From Mycobacterium sp. 852014-52450_SCH5900713 (GTDB taxonomy: Bacteria; Actinomycetota; Actinomycetes; Mycobacteriales; Mycobacteriaceae): a stretch of 64,000 nt of DNA. The notes under the pieces were generated by a model, which searched no databases, was not told the origin of the DNA, and saw only the letters and a program-made list of their open reading frames with translations. Shown one piece after another: positions 50,305 through 59,510 of the stretch. The first letter of the stretch is position 1; each line of letters begins with the position of its first letter. The stretch spans positions 1-64,000 of the forward strand of contig NZ_LZIL01000065.1 in the NCBI RefSeq assembly GCF_001667075.1, read 5' to 3'. The translations under genes were made by a program, and so were the position numbers.

Positions 50305-51420
50305 TCAGACCCGGCTCATGTGGGCGCGCAGCGCGGAAATCAACTCGGTGGTCGCGGCGGCGCTGCCGCCGCCGAGCTGGAACAGATTGGCGAAGCCGTG
50401 CGTCAGCGACCCCATGCACCGCAGATCGACCGCGGTCCCGGCGGCCTGCAGGGCCGCCGCGTAGCTCTCGCCTTCGTCGCGCAATGGGTCGAACCCGGCG
50501 ACGGCGATCAGCGCGGGCGCCAGCCCGGCCAGCGACTCGGCCAGCAGCGGCGAGACCTGCGGGTCCGCCCGGTCGATGCCCGAACGCCTGAGGTATTGCG
50601 ACTCGAACCAATCGATGTCGCGCTTGGTCAGCAGGAACCCGCGGGCGAACAGGCCCATCGAACGGGTCTGCGCGGTGAAGTCGGTCCGGGGGTAAATCAG
50701 CCACTGCAGCACGGGGGCGGGGTCACCCTCGTCGCGCGCCCGTTGGCACACGACGGCGGCCAGGTTGCCGCCCGCACTGTCGCCGCCGACCGCGACCCGC
50801 CCGGGCGCGGCGCCGAGTTCCCCGGCGTGGTCGTACGCCCACCTGAAGGCGGCGTACGCGTCCTCGACCGCGGCCGGCGCCGGGTGCTCGGGAGCCAGGC
50901 GGTAGTCGATCGACAGCACGTGGATGCCGGCGTCACGGCACGTCAACCGGCACAGCGCGTCGTAGGAGTCCAAGTCGCCGATCGACCATCCGCCGCCGTG
51001 GTAGAAGACCAGTACGGGCGCGGACGCGCCGTTGGCGGGACGGTAGTGACGCGCCGGGATCTCGCCGGCCGGCCCGGGCAGCGACAGCTCCTGGACGTCG
51101 ACGTGGATCTGCGGCCCGGGAAGCTCCAGCGACAGCTGGCGCATCTGAGCGCGGGACGCGCCCGGATCGTCGTCGACGACCAGGCCGTCGATGCCGACGG
51201 CGCGCAGACCGGAGAGCATCAGCTGAAGCGTGGGGTCCAGTGTGTTGCCGTCGATGGTCACCGAGCGGCCACCGAACAGCGCGCGCTTGGCAGGGGTCGG
51301 GATCCACGGAATGACCTTGACCCCGATCGTGGAAACCGCGCCCTGCATGCGACTGGTCAGGCGCATGGGCGTGTGCTTCACGCCGAGGTGCAGGTCCGGC
51401 GCGGGCACGCTCTTGGTCAT
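50305..51420 (-). CDS. lipN: Esterase/lipase LipN
   Basis: 371 residues from ATG 51420, with GGGAG upstream. Hormone-sensitive-lipase family: oxyanion motif HGGGW, nucleophile GDSAGG, acid in GFDPLRDEG and His in SLTHGF. It hydrolyses short-chain esters. It starts MTKSVPAPDLHLG. A palindrome GTGACCA-N8-TGGTCAC (51568-51589) lies upstream. Matches Rv2970c. Confidence 0.94.
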   Translation of the reverse strand: MTKSVPAPDLHLGVKHTPMRLTSRMQGAVSTIGVKVIPWIPTPAKRALFGGRSVTIDGNTLDPTLQLMLSGLRAVGIDGLVVDDDPGASRAQMRQLSLELPGPQIHVDVQELSLPGPAGEIPARHYRPANGASAPVLVFYHGGGWSIGDLDSYDALCRLTCRDAGIHVLSIDYRLAPEHPAPAAVEDAYAAFRWAYDHAGELGAAPGRVAVGGDSAGGNLAAVVCQRARDEGDPAPVLQWLIYPRTDFTAQTRSMGLFARGFLLTKRDIDWFESQYLRRSGIDRADPQVSPLLAESLAGLAPALIAVAGFDPLRDEGESYAAALQAAGTAVDLRCMGSLTHGFANLFQLGGGSAAATTELISALRAHMSRV

Positions 51421-51766
51421 GGGTACTCCCTCGAATAAAACGTCGTAACGCTCGACGCTGCCCGCCGTCGTCTCGGAGCCCTCCGGCCCCGGCGGCCACC
51501 GGTGAGTGCCCTTGGTGCCGGGCGCGCTGCGCGGCCGACAGGGCACTTGCCGGTTCCGGTGCGCCGTGTGACCAACACTACGTGGTCACGATTATGCGAA
51601 ATGCAGACCAGGGTCCGATAACACTGCGCGCCCCGCCCCGGCGTTTGACGAGGTGGTATTTTGCAGCCCGGTAATATCGCGCCGATGGAATGGCGTCGAT
51701 CTCCTCGCTCGATGACGACATCCGGTTTGGTCCACGAACGTTTAATTTCATAGGCAGGTGAATACA
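51421..51766. other. 346-bp divergent region between lipN and the aldo-keto reductase
   Basis: No gene is supported. It contains an inverted repeat GTGACCA (51568-51574) / TGGTCAC (51583-51589), suitable for a dimeric regulator of lipN. A TAATAT hexamer (51672-51677) may be the -10 of the aldo-keto reductase gene; TTGACG (51645-51650) is 21 nt before it, longer than usual. Confidence 0.45.
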
Positions 51767-52612
51767 TTGGCTGGCGAGTCGGGCGTTGCCGTGCCCTCGA
51801 TAGCTCTTAATGACGAAAACACGATGCCCGTCCTTGGCCTTGGCGTCGCGGATTTGTCGGAGGACGAGACCGAGCGCGCGGTCTCCGCGGCGCTGGAGAT
51901 GGGCTGCCGGCTGATCGACACCGCCTCGGCCTACGGCAACGAAGCGGCCGTCGGCCGCGCGATTGCGTCCTCCGGGATTCCGCGCGCCGAACTGTTCGTC
52001 ACCACCAAACTCGCCACCGCCGACCACGGGTTCCTGCGCTCCATGGAGGCCTGCAAGGAGAGCCTGGAGCGGCTGGGCCTGGATTATCTCGACCTGTACC
52101 TGATCCACTGGCCGGTCCCGGCACGAGGCGAATATGTGAATTCCTTCGGCGGGCTGATCCAGTGCCGCGGGGACGGGCTCGCGCGTTCGATCGGCGTCTC
52201 GAACTTCACCGACATACACGTGACGGACGTCATCGACCTGAGCTTTGTGACCCCGGTGGTCAACCAGGTCGAGTTGCACCCGCTGCTCAACCAGGAAGCG
52301 CTGCGCAAAACCAACGCCGAACACAACGTGGTTACCCAGGCCTACACGCCGCTGGCGCTCGGCAAGTTGAACGACAACCCGACGGTGACTTCCGTTGCCG
52401 GCGAGTACGGCAAGACGCCTGCGCAGGTGCTGCTGCGGTGGAACCTGCAGCTGGGCAACGCGGTCGTCTTCCGCTCCGCCAATCCCGAGCACATCGCCGG
52501 GAACCTCGACGTGTTCGACTTCGAGTTGGCCGCCGAGCACATGGACGCCATCAACGGGCTCAACGACGGCACCCGGCTGCGCCCGGACCCGAACACCTAC
52601 GACGGCACCTGA
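51767..52612 (+). CDS. Aldo-keto reductase (Rv2971 orthologue)
   Basis: 281 residues from TTG 51767, chosen because AGGTGA lies 5 nt upstream and the start aligns with Rv2971; GTG 51758 has no room for a ribosome-binding site. AKR tetrad: Asp and Tyr in LIDTASAYGNE, Lys in VTTKLA, His in LIHWPVP. It reduces aldehydes such as methylglyoxal or dicarbonyls with NADPH. It is convergent with the Rv2972c orthologue, their stops being adjacent. Confidence 0.94.
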   Translation: MAGESGVAVPSIALNDENTMPVLGLGVADLSEDETERAVSAALEMGCRLIDTASAYGNEAAVGRAIASSGIPRAELFVTTKLATADHGFLRSMEACKESLERLGLDYLDLYLIHWPVPARGEYVNSFGGLIQCRGDGLARSIGVSNFTDIHVTDVIDLSFVTPVVNQVELHPLLNQEALRKTNAEHNVVTQAYTPLALGKLNDNPTVTSVAGEYGKTPAQVLLRWNLQLGNAVVFRSANPEHIAGNLDVFDFELAAEHMDAINGLNDGTRLRPDPNTYDGT

Positions 52613-52613
52613 C

Positions 52614-53327
52614 CTAGCCCGCCGGGCAGGTGGCCGCCGCCTGACGCAATATCGGAGTCGACGGCTGGTCCACCGGTAACGAATAGCCGCGCAGCACGGC
52701 GATGAACTGCATGGCGTACTGACAGGCGAACGCGGCATTCGGCGGCATCCACAGCGCCGGCGGCGCGTCGCCCTTGTCCTGATTGGCCTGTCCTTGGACG
52801 GCCAGGAGGTTGGCCGGATCGTTGGCGAACCGCAGCCGCTCGCCCGCCGGCCAGGCATAGGCGCCCATGTCCCAGGCGTAGGCGAGCGGGACGATGTGGT
52901 CGATCTGCACCGCCTCGCCGACCTTGGCGCCGCGCTGGAACGCGATCGTGGTGTTGGTATACGGGTCGTGCAGGGTGCCGGTGGCCACCGCGTCCGGACA
53001 CCGTTTGGTCGACACATAGGTCTTGTCGACGAGGTCGCGGTTGAGGATGTCGTCGCGGGTGTCGCAGCCGTTGTGCCCCAGCGGGGCGTCGTTGTCGTCG
53101 TCCCACGCGTCGCCGAAGGCCGCCCTGCGATAGTCGTACCGGTGTGCGCGCAGCGGCAGCACCGCGATGCCCGCGAGCACGTCGGTGCCGGGTTGCACGG
53201 TGGGAACGTCGGCGCGAGCCGCGTACTCGGCGGCATGCCTGGCGGTCGAGGATCCGACCGTCTGGTAGGCGACCAGCAGCGCGAGCGCCGCGACCGCGGA
53301 CAACCACAGCAGCACCTTGCGATTCAC
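52614..53327 (-). CDS. Exported HNH/GmrSD-C-like nuclease-fold protein (Rv2972c orthologue)
   Basis: 237 residues from GTG 53327; a TTG at 53345 gives a longer form but lies in the repeat. N-terminal membrane/signal segment (VLLWLSAVAALALLVAYQTV). The HNH-type core IDHIVPLAYAWDMGA with His and FANDPANLLAVQGQANQDKG resembles DUF1524/GmrSD C-terminal domains, so it may be an exported nuclease. Function is unproven. Confidence 0.88.
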   Translation of the reverse strand: MNRKVLLWLSAVAALALLVAYQTVGSSTARHAAEYAARADVPTVQPGTDVLAGIAVLPLRAHRYDYRRAAFGDAWDDDNDAPLGHNGCDTRDDILNRDLVDKTYVSTKRCPDAVATGTLHDPYTNTTIAFQRGAKVGEAVQIDHIVPLAYAWDMGAYAWPAGERLRFANDPANLLAVQGQANQDKGDAPPALWMPPNAAFACQYAMQFIAVLRGYSLPVDQPSTPILRQAAATCPAG

Positions 53328-53334
53328 CGGCGCC

Positions 53335-53361
53335 GTCCCCCACAAGTGGGAGGTGCCCCCA
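53335..53361 (+). repeat. GC-rich hairpin repeat, copy C
   Basis: GTCCCCCACAAGTGGGAG then GTGCCCCCA, related to copy A (two substitutions in the stem, CCCAC...GTGGG, which keep pairing) and to copy B. The compensatory stem changes suggest hairpin conservation. It lies between recG and the Rv2972c orthologue. Confidence 0.6.
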
Positions 53362-53379
53362 CTGCATCGTCGCCGGCGG

Positions 53380-55599
53380 TCACGACTTGTCCAGGTATTC
53401 GATCCGGTCAGTGTTCACGAAAGGCGCTGCCAGCAAAGCCAATTCGGGGCTGGCCGGATCATCGGCGTAGGCCCGCACGCAGAAGTCGCGCGCGGCCTCG
53501 ATGACGTCGCGATGGTCGGCCAACGAGAGCAAGCGCAGATTGATCGCTCGACCGGACTGGTTGCGGCCCAAGACGTCTCCCTCCCGACGCTCCTTGAGGT
53601 CCAGGTCGGCGAGCGCGAACCCGTCCAAGGTGGCGGCAACGGCGGAAAGCCGCCGGCCCGCCGGTGACTCCGGCGAAACCCAGCTGGCGAGCAGGCACAG
53701 GCTGGGATGCTGGCCGCGGCCGATGCGGCCGCGCAGTTGATGCAGCTGGCTGATCCCGAAGCGGTCGGCGTCCATCACCAGCATCACCGTGGCATTGGGA
53801 ACATCCACACCCACCTCGATGACGGTGGTGCATACCAGCACATCGATCTCACCGGCCCGGAAGGCTGCCATCGCGGCGTCCTTCTCGTCGGCGGACAACC
53901 GCCCGTGCATCAGCCCCAGACGCACATCGGCCAGCTCGCCGGAACGCAGCCGGGCGTAGAGACCCTCGGCGGTTGCCGACGGTCTGACGTTCTGCTCCTG
54001 CTTCTCCGCGTCGTCGGTCTCGTCGATCCGCGGCGCCACCACGTAGGCCTGGCGCCCGGCGGCGACCTCTTCGATGACACGCCGCCAGGCCCGCTCGAGC
54101 CACGCGGGCTTGTCCTTGACGAAGATGACGTTGCTGGTGATCGGCTGGCGTCCGCGCGGAAGCTCGCGCAGCGTCGAGGTTTCCAGATCGCCGTAGACGG
54201 TCAACGCGACCGTGCGCGGTATCGGCGTCGCCGTCATCACCAGCAGGTGGGGGGTGACGCCGGGACGGGCCTTGGCGCGCAATTGGTCTCGCTGTTCGAC
54301 ACCGAACCGGTGTTGCTCGTCGACCACCACCATGCCCAGGTTGTGGAATTCCACCGCGTCCTGCAACAGCGCATGCGTGCCGACGACGATCCCGACCTGA
54401 CCGCTTGCCACTTCGTCACGGACTTGCTTCTTCTGCGCGGCCGTCATCGAACCCGTGAGCAGGCCGACCCGGGTCGCGTTGTCCGCGCCGCCGAGCTGGC
54501 CCGCCATCGCCAACGGGCCGAGCACGTCATTGATCGACCGCAGGTGTTGGGCGGCAAGGACTTCCGTGGGCGCAAGCAGCGCACACTGATAACCGGTATC
54601 CACCAGCTGCAGCATCGCCAGCACCGCGATGATGGTCTTGCCCGAACCGACCTCACCTTGGAGCAGGCGGTTCATCGGCCGGGTTGCCGACAGCTCTTGC
54701 CCGAACACGTCGAGCACCTCGCGCTGCCCCGCGGTCAGCTCAAACGGCAACCGCCGCAGCAGTTCCGCGGCCAGACCGTCGGGGCGCGGCGGCGCCGGGG
54801 GCCCGGATTCCGACAACTCGCTGTGCCGCCGGGCGACCAGCGCCCACTGCAGCCCGACGGCTTCGTCGAAGGTCAGGCGCTCCCGCGCCCGCCTCCGTGC
54901 CGCCTCGTCTTCGGCCAAGTGGATGTCGCGCAACGCGAGGTCTTCGGAGACCAGGCCGTAACGGCCGCGCAGGTCGGCGGGCAGCGGGTCGTCCACCGGA
55001 TCCAGGACGTCGAGCACTTGGCGCACGCACCTGAATATGTCCCAGCTCTGCAACTTCGTGGTGGCCGGATAAATCGGAAAGAAGGCTCGCTCGAAGGCCG
55101 CCATCTGCACCTCGCCGGTGGTGGCTTGCGAGGCGATGGCGATGTTCTTCAGGGAGCTGGTGCCGCGGTTCTTGCCGTCCGGGGAGTCGAGGATGAGGAA
55201 CGCCGGGTGCGTCAGCTGCATGACGTTGTTGAAGAATCCGACCTCCCCGGAGAGCATCACCTTGGCGCCTTCGGTCAGGTCCTTCTTCAAATAGTTCGCG
55301 TTGAAGAACGTCGCGGTCACCTTGTTGCGGCCGGCGCCGAGGGTGATGCGGTGGCACAGCTTCTTCGGGGTCTTCTTCATCGGCCACGTCTTGGTTTCGG
55401 TGATCGTGTCGACGATCGTGATGTGCTCGCCGGCCGGCGGGCGTTGATCGTCGGAGCCCCAGCGGGTGGCGCCCTCGGTGTAGCTGCGCGGATAGTGGCG
55501 CAGCAGATCGTCGACGGTCCGGATGCCCAATTCCTCGTCGAGCTGGTCGGCGGCCTTGGCGCCCACCACGAAGTCCAGCCGGTCGCCCAGCGACGCCAC
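53380..55599 (-). CDS. recG: ATP-dependent DNA helicase RecG
   Basis: A 739-residue RecG that reverses stalled forks and migrates Holliday junctions. The N-terminal wedge (OB) domain covers 1-170. Walker A is in GEVGSGKT and the DEAH-like box in VVVDEQHRFG; motif VI is LRGRIGRGQHPS. It starts 2 bp after the FakA-like gene stop. Matches Rv2973c. Confidence 0.97.
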   Translation of the reverse strand: MASLGDRLDFVVGAKAADQLDEELGIRTVDDLLRHYPRSYTEGATRWGSDDQRPPAGEHITIVDTITETKTWPMKKTPKKLCHRITLGAGRNKVTATFFNANYLKKDLTEGAKVMLSGEVGFFNNVMQLTHPAFLILDSPDGKNRGTSSLKNIAIASQATTGEVQMAAFERAFFPIYPATTKLQSWDIFRCVRQVLDVLDPVDDPLPADLRGRYGLVSEDLALRDIHLAEDEAARRRARERLTFDEAVGLQWALVARRHSELSESGPPAPPRPDGLAAELLRRLPFELTAGQREVLDVFGQELSATRPMNRLLQGEVGSGKTIIAVLAMLQLVDTGYQCALLAPTEVLAAQHLRSINDVLGPLAMAGQLGGADNATRVGLLTGSMTAAQKKQVRDEVASGQVGIVVGTHALLQDAVEFHNLGMVVVDEQHRFGVEQRDQLRAKARPGVTPHLLVMTATPIPRTVALTVYGDLETSTLRELPRGRQPITSNVIFVKDKPAWLERAWRRVIEEVAAGRQAYVVAPRIDETDDAEKQEQNVRPSATAEGLYARLRSGELADVRLGLMHGRLSADEKDAAMAAFRAGEIDVLVCTTVIEVGVDVPNATVMLVMDADRFGISQLHQLRGRIGRGQHPSLCLLASWVSPESPAGRRLSAVAATLDGFALADLDLKERREGDVLGRNQSGRAINLRLLSLADHRDVIEAARDFCVRAYADDPASPELALLAAPFVNTDRIEYLDKS

Positions 55600-55601
55600 G
55601 G

Positions 55602-57371
55602 CTACTCGACCCCGATCAAGAGCGCATCACCGCGATGGCCGGTGCGGTAGGTGACGAGTTCGGTTCCCGGGTGGTGGTCGTGCATGTGCTTTTCCAGGAC
55701 GTCGCCCACGGCCGCCGCGTTCTCTTGCGTGTCGATGTCGGCGCCGACCAGCACCGTCACCAGGTCGCCGCCGGAGGCCAACAGCAGGTCGAGCAGGCCG
55801 ATGGCAGCCGCGACCGCGTCGGCGGCCACGATCAACACCTCGTCCCCGGCGATCCCCAGGCCGTCGCCCGGCTGGCAGCGGCCCGCCCACGTCAACGCGC
55901 TCTCGGTCGCGATGCGCACCGATGCGTGCCGGGCGGCACCGGCGGCACGGGCCATCGTGTAGCCGTCGTCCACCGCCTGCCGGTCGGTTTCGTGCACGGC
56001 CAGCGCGGCCAGCCCCTGCACCATCGACCCCGTCGGGATCGGCACCACGTCGATGCCCCACCCGATGGCCGCGGTGCACCCGGCCACCAGCTCCTCGGCG
56101 GGCACGTAGCCGTTGGGCAGCACCATCACCTGCGCAGCAGCGGTGTCGACCACCGCCCGCATCAGCTGGTGGGCGCTGATGTTGGGTTCGTTGGCGGCCG
56201 GATCGCGCTGCAGCACACAGGCACCTTCGCCGCCGAACAGCTCGGCGGCGCCATCGCCGTCGACCACCGCCAGCACGGCGCGTTCCCGTGTCCAGCCACC
56301 GGCCGGCAGCCCCGTGCCGCCGGAGCTCAACGCAGAAATCACGATGCGACTCAGCCGCCCAGCCGCCAGCCCCGCCTCGACCGCGGCGCCGGCGTCGTCG
56401 GTGTGCACGTGCACCGAGTACGTGCAATCGGCCGACGACGGCGCGGCGGCGATGCCCACGGAGTCCCCCAGCTCCCCGAGCCGGTCGCGCAGCGCGTCGG
56501 CCGCGGACGGATCGCATCCGTCCAGCCGGTACATCACCTCGAACTGCGGTGCCGGCCGCTCGGCGGCGCCGTCCGGTTGCGGTGCCGGCGGCGAGAGCTC
56601 GTACACCGTTCGGGCGGGCGCCTGGCCGGTGACGGTGGTGCGCAGGGCGTCCAGTAGGACCAGCAGGCCCCGCCCGCCGGCGTCCACGGCACCGGCGTCG
56701 GCGAGCACGTCGAGCTGTTCGGGCGTCTTCTCCAGCGCGACGACCGCCGCATCGCCGGCGGCGATGATCGCCGCGGCGAGCCCTTCCCCGGCCTGGGCGC
56801 ACTCCCCGACGGCGTCGGCCGCGGCCCGCAGCACCGAGACGATGGTCCCCGGGATCTCGTCCCCGCCCATCGAGGTGATGACCAGGTCCACGCCGCGGCG
56901 CAACGACGCCTCGAGGATGGCCGCGTCCATGTGGGGCAGCTCACCGCCGGAATCGGTGGCCGCGAGGGCGGTGACGTCGGCGATGCCCCGCAGGATTTGG
57001 GACAAGATCACGCCGGAATTGCCGCGGGCGCCGTTCAGCGCACCGGCCGACATCGCCGCGGCCGTCCGGGCGACGCAGGCCGAGCCGCCCTCGGAATTGA
57101 CGCCCGCGTTGGCCTCGGCCAGCGCCGAGCGCATGGTGAACAGCATGTTCGCGCCGGTGTCGGAATCGGCAACCGGAAAGACATTGAGCCGGTTGATCTC
57201 ATCGATGTGGGTGATCAGGTCGCTGACGGCGGTGTGCGCCCAGTCCCGCAAGGTGATGGCGTCCAGCAGACGCTCCGACGCTCCCAGTGTTACCCACCTC
57301 CTCCACACCCAGCTCCCGGTGGGCGCCAGCGTAGCTCGGCGGCCCGGGCGACGGCTGCCCGTGACCACCAC
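55602..57371 (-). CDS. DhaL/FakA-type kinase-domain protein, uninterrupted
   Basis: A 589-residue frame: the DhaL-type ATP-binding domain begins near residue 33 (LLDAITLRDWAHTAV) with NVFPVADSDTGANM and NGARGNSGVILSQILRG, and continues with a FakA-like C-terminal domain of about 340 residues. FakA phosphorylates fatty acids bound to FakB (DegV) proteins in Firmicutes; the mycobacterial substrate is unknown. As I recall, M. tuberculosis has this gene split (Rv2974c/Rv2975c); here it is intact. The best ribosome-binding site (AGGAGG, 57302-57297) is followed by no ATG/GTG/TTG, only CTG 57287, so the true start is uncertain. Confidence 0.87.
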   Translation of the reverse strand: MVVTGSRRPGRRATLAPTGSWVWRRWVTLGASERLLDAITLRDWAHTAVSDLITHIDEINRLNVFPVADSDTGANMLFTMRSALAEANAGVNSEGGSACVARTAAAMSAGALNGARGNSGVILSQILRGIADVTALAATDSGGELPHMDAAILEASLRRGVDLVITSMGGDEIPGTIVSVLRAAADAVGECAQAGEGLAAAIIAAGDAAVVALEKTPEQLDVLADAGAVDAGGRGLLVLLDALRTTVTGQAPARTVYELSPPAPQPDGAAERPAPQFEVMYRLDGCDPSAADALRDRLGELGDSVGIAAAPSSADCTYSVHVHTDDAGAAVEAGLAAGRLSRIVISALSSGGTGLPAGGWTRERAVLAVVDGDGAAELFGGEGACVLQRDPAANEPNISAHQLMRAVVDTAAAQVMVLPNGYVPAEELVAGCTAAIGWGIDVVPIPTGSMVQGLAALAVHETDRQAVDDGYTMARAAGAARHASVRIATESALTWAGRCQPGDGLGIAGDEVLIVAADAVAAAIGLLDLLLASGGDLVTVLVGADIDTQENAAAVGDVLEKHMHDHHPGTELVTYRTGHRGDALLIGVE

Positions 57372-57435
57372 CCGCCGGCGGGGCGATCCGACCCATTGAG
57401 CCTAGCCAGACGGGGCGACAGCGGCGTCGATCGTT

Positions 57436-57465
57436 TTGGTGGTTGCCAGGACAATCGCCTATCCT
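57436..57465 (+). promoter_or_regulatory. Possible promoter of rpmB with overlapping inverted repeat
   Basis: TTGGTG (57436-57441), 18 nt, TATCCT (57460-57465). The -10 is part of an inverted repeat CCAGGA (57446-57451)/TCCTGG (57462-57467). The leader before ATG 57548 is about 75 nt. Confidence 0.4.
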
Positions 57466-57547
57466 GGTTGGGCCCGGTCAGCCCGGGCTGTCCCGGCCGC
57501 GTGTCAGACCGCCGAGCCGGACCCCCGAGATTTGAGGAGCTTGAACC

Positions 57548-57742
57548 ATGGCCGCTGTGTGCGACATCTGCGGGAAAGGCCCCGGCTTCGGTAAGTCGGT
57601 GTCGCACTCCCACCGCCGCACCAGCCGTCGGTGGGACCCCAACGTTCAGACCGTGCACGTCGTCACCCGGCCGGGCGGCAACAAGCAGCGCCTGAACGTC
57701 TGCACGTCCTGCATCAAGGCCGGCAAGGTCGTCCGGGGCTAG
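57548..57742 (+). CDS. rpmB: 50S ribosomal protein L28, zinc-binding (C+) form
   Basis: A 64-residue L28. Two CxxC pairs (CDICG at 5-9 and CTSC at 52-55) identify the zinc-binding C+ form rather than the Zur-regulated C- paralogue. RTSRRWDPNVQTV is characteristic. Divergent from the FakA-like gene, convergent with the SDR gene to the right. Confidence 0.97.
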   Translation: MAAVCDICGKGPGFGKSVSHSHRRTSRRWDPNVQTVHVVTRPGGNKQRLNVCTSCIKAGKVVRG

Positions 57743-57749
57743 TCCGCCG

Positions 57750-58571
57750 CTACATCACGATGTGCCCGGCGTCCACGGGTATCGACACGCCCGTCACGTA
57801 GCGGGCACGGGGACCGACCAGCCACAGCACCGCTTCCGTCACGTCCTGCGGCTCGACCAACGGCACGTCGGGCAGCAGCATCTGGGAGACGGCCGGGTTC
57901 GGGTTCTCCAGCATCCGGTTGACGACGAAGTCGTTGAGGATCATCGGCGTCATGACGCCGCTCGGGTGGACAGAGTTGACCCGAATCTTGTGTTGCGCAT
58001 AGGCGTTGGCCGCTGACCGCATCAACCCGACCACCCCGTGCTTGGACGCGGCGTAGGCGAACATCGCCGCACTGCCGTCGCCGCCCCGGCCGGTCAGCCC
58101 CTGCGACGAGCTGACCAGGACGATCGACCCCCCCTGGCCCTTGCGGATGATCGACGGGACCGTCGCCAACAACGTGTGCCACACCCCCTTGAGGTTGGTG
58201 TCCACGATCGAGGTGAACACCGGTTCGGAATGGGCTTCCGGGTCACCGATCGCCACCACCCCGGCGTTGGCGATGACGATGTCCACCTCCCCTAGCTCGT
58301 CGATTCCGCTTTGCACCGCGGCCTCCAGTTGGGGCAGGTCGCGGACGTCGGCGACGACGGGCACCACCTTGCGGCCCGCGGCTTCGACCAGCCGCGCGGT
58401 CTCGTCGAGATCCGATTTGGTCCCCAGCGGGTAGGGAATCGCGTCGATGTCGGCGCAGATGTCCACCGCGATGATGTCGGCGCCCTGTTCGGCCAGGGCG
58501 ACGGCGTGACTGCGACCCTGGCCGCGCGCCGCACCGGTGATAACGGCGACCTTGTTGTCGAGTTCACCCAT
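57750..58571 (-). CDS. Mycofactocin-coupled SDR-family oxidoreductase
   Basis: 273 residues. The motif TGAARGQGRSHAV followed by GADIIAVDIC is typical of the SDRs that hold NAD non-exchangeably and pass electrons to mycofactocin. Catalytic YAASK is present, with SSSQGLTG for Ser. Substrate is likely an alcohol, terpenoid or steroid-type alcohol, but not known. It starts 2 bp after the neighbouring SDR gene's stop on the same strand, so the two are cotranscribed. Confidence 0.88.
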   Translation of the reverse strand: MGELDNKVAVITGAARGQGRSHAVALAEQGADIIAVDICADIDAIPYPLGTKSDLDETARLVEAAGRKVVPVVADVRDLPQLEAAVQSGIDELGEVDIVIANAGVVAIGDPEAHSEPVFTSIVDTNLKGVWHTLLATVPSIIRKGQGGSIVLVSSSQGLTGRGGDGSAAMFAYAASKHGVVGLMRSAANAYAQHKIRVNSVHPSGVMTPMILNDFVVNRMLENPNPAVSQMLLPDVPLVEPQDVTEAVLWLVGPRARYVTGVSIPVDAGHIVM

Positions 58572-58573
58572 GG

Positions 58574-59464
58574 CTATACCTCCAGCTTCGTGCCGGTTTG
58601 TTCTTCGGCGAAGGCCACCAGGCGAGCGGCCGTGTCATAGTCGCAGGCGACCGGTGACCGTCCGATCAGCACCGGCCCGCCGCGCAGGCCGAACCTGCCG
58701 CTGACCCCGACGTAGCTGCCCGGGGGCACCGGTTCGCTGATGCAGTACAGCGTGGGTGCCGCCCCCTCGTCGATGCCGTTGGCCAGCCGGTCGGCCACCA
58801 CCTTGACCACTTTGTGGGCCGCCGCCAGCACCGGCGAGTCGCCGAGCTGCGACAGGTTCGAGGCCACCCAGCCCGGGTGGGTGAGCTGGGTGACGATCGG
58901 CGACCCGGCGGCGCGCAACCGGCGGTCCAGCTCCAAGCCCCACAGCATGACCGCGAGCTTGGACTGTGCGTAGGCGCCCAGCCGGGTCCACTTGTGCCGG
59001 CGCAGGTGCAGGTCGTCCATACGCAGCGTCGCCGACCGGTGTGCGTCGGAGCCGACGTTGATGATCTGCGTGCGCACCTTGGGCAGCAGCAGGTTGGTCA
59101 GGGCGAACGGCCCGAGCAGGTTGGTGCCCAGCGTCATCTCGAATCCGTCGACCGTGTCGGTGCGGCGCTCGGTCAGCGCGCCGGCGTTGTTGACCAGGAT
59201 GTCGATGTCGTCGTCGACCGACTTCGCGAAGGCGCGCACCGACGACAGGTCGGCGAGGTCGACCCTGGCCACCGACGTCGAGCCACCCATCTCGGCAGCG
59301 CGTTGCTCGCCCAGTTCGATGTTGCGCACCGCCAGGATCACGTGCGCGCCGGCTTTGGCCAGGGCACGTGCGGTGCCCAGCCCGACCCCGTTGGTCGCTC
59401 CGGTCACGACGATTCGCTTGCCGGTCAGATTGCCGAGTCGGCTCGGCGTCCAAGGTAACGTCAC
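58574..59464 (-). CDS. SDR-family oxidoreductase (retinol-dehydrogenase-like)
   Basis: 296 residues from GTG 59464 (a TTG at 59473 adds three residues). TGATNGVG (nucleotide), NNAGAL, and YAQSK (Tyr, Lys) mark an SDR of the classical/retinol-dehydrogenase-like subgroup common in mycobacteria. The -10-like TACTCT (59478-59473) lies 8 nt before the GTG, so the message may be leaderless. Substrate unknown. Part of the divergent accessory cluster. Confidence 0.83.
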   Translation of the reverse strand: MTLPWTPSRLGNLTGKRIVVTGATNGVGLGTARALAKAGAHVILAVRNIELGEQRAAEMGGSTSVARVDLADLSSVRAFAKSVDDDIDILVNNAGALTERRTDTVDGFEMTLGTNLLGPFALTNLLLPKVRTQIINVGSDAHRSATLRMDDLHLRRHKWTRLGAYAQSKLAVMLWGLELDRRLRAAGSPIVTQLTHPGWVASNLSQLGDSPVLAAAHKVVKVVADRLANGIDEGAAPTLYCISEPVPPGSYVGVSGRFGLRGGPVLIGRSPVACDYDTAARLVAFAEEQTGTKLEV

Positions 59465-59483
59465 GGCGATCAAGAGTAATGGT

Positions 59484-59510
59484 CGGTTCTATGTAAATTG
59501 GACCGGTTCT
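59484..59510. promoter_or_regulatory. Direct repeats in the divergent promoter of the oxidoreductase cluster
   Basis: CGGTTCT occurs at 59484-59490 and again at 59504-59510, exactly 20 bp apart, in the 96-bp region between the two divergent arms. A TAAATT -10-like hexamer (59494-59499) lies between them. Two turns of helix spacing suits a regulator binding one face of DNA; no regulator gene is in the cluster. Confidence 0.4.
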
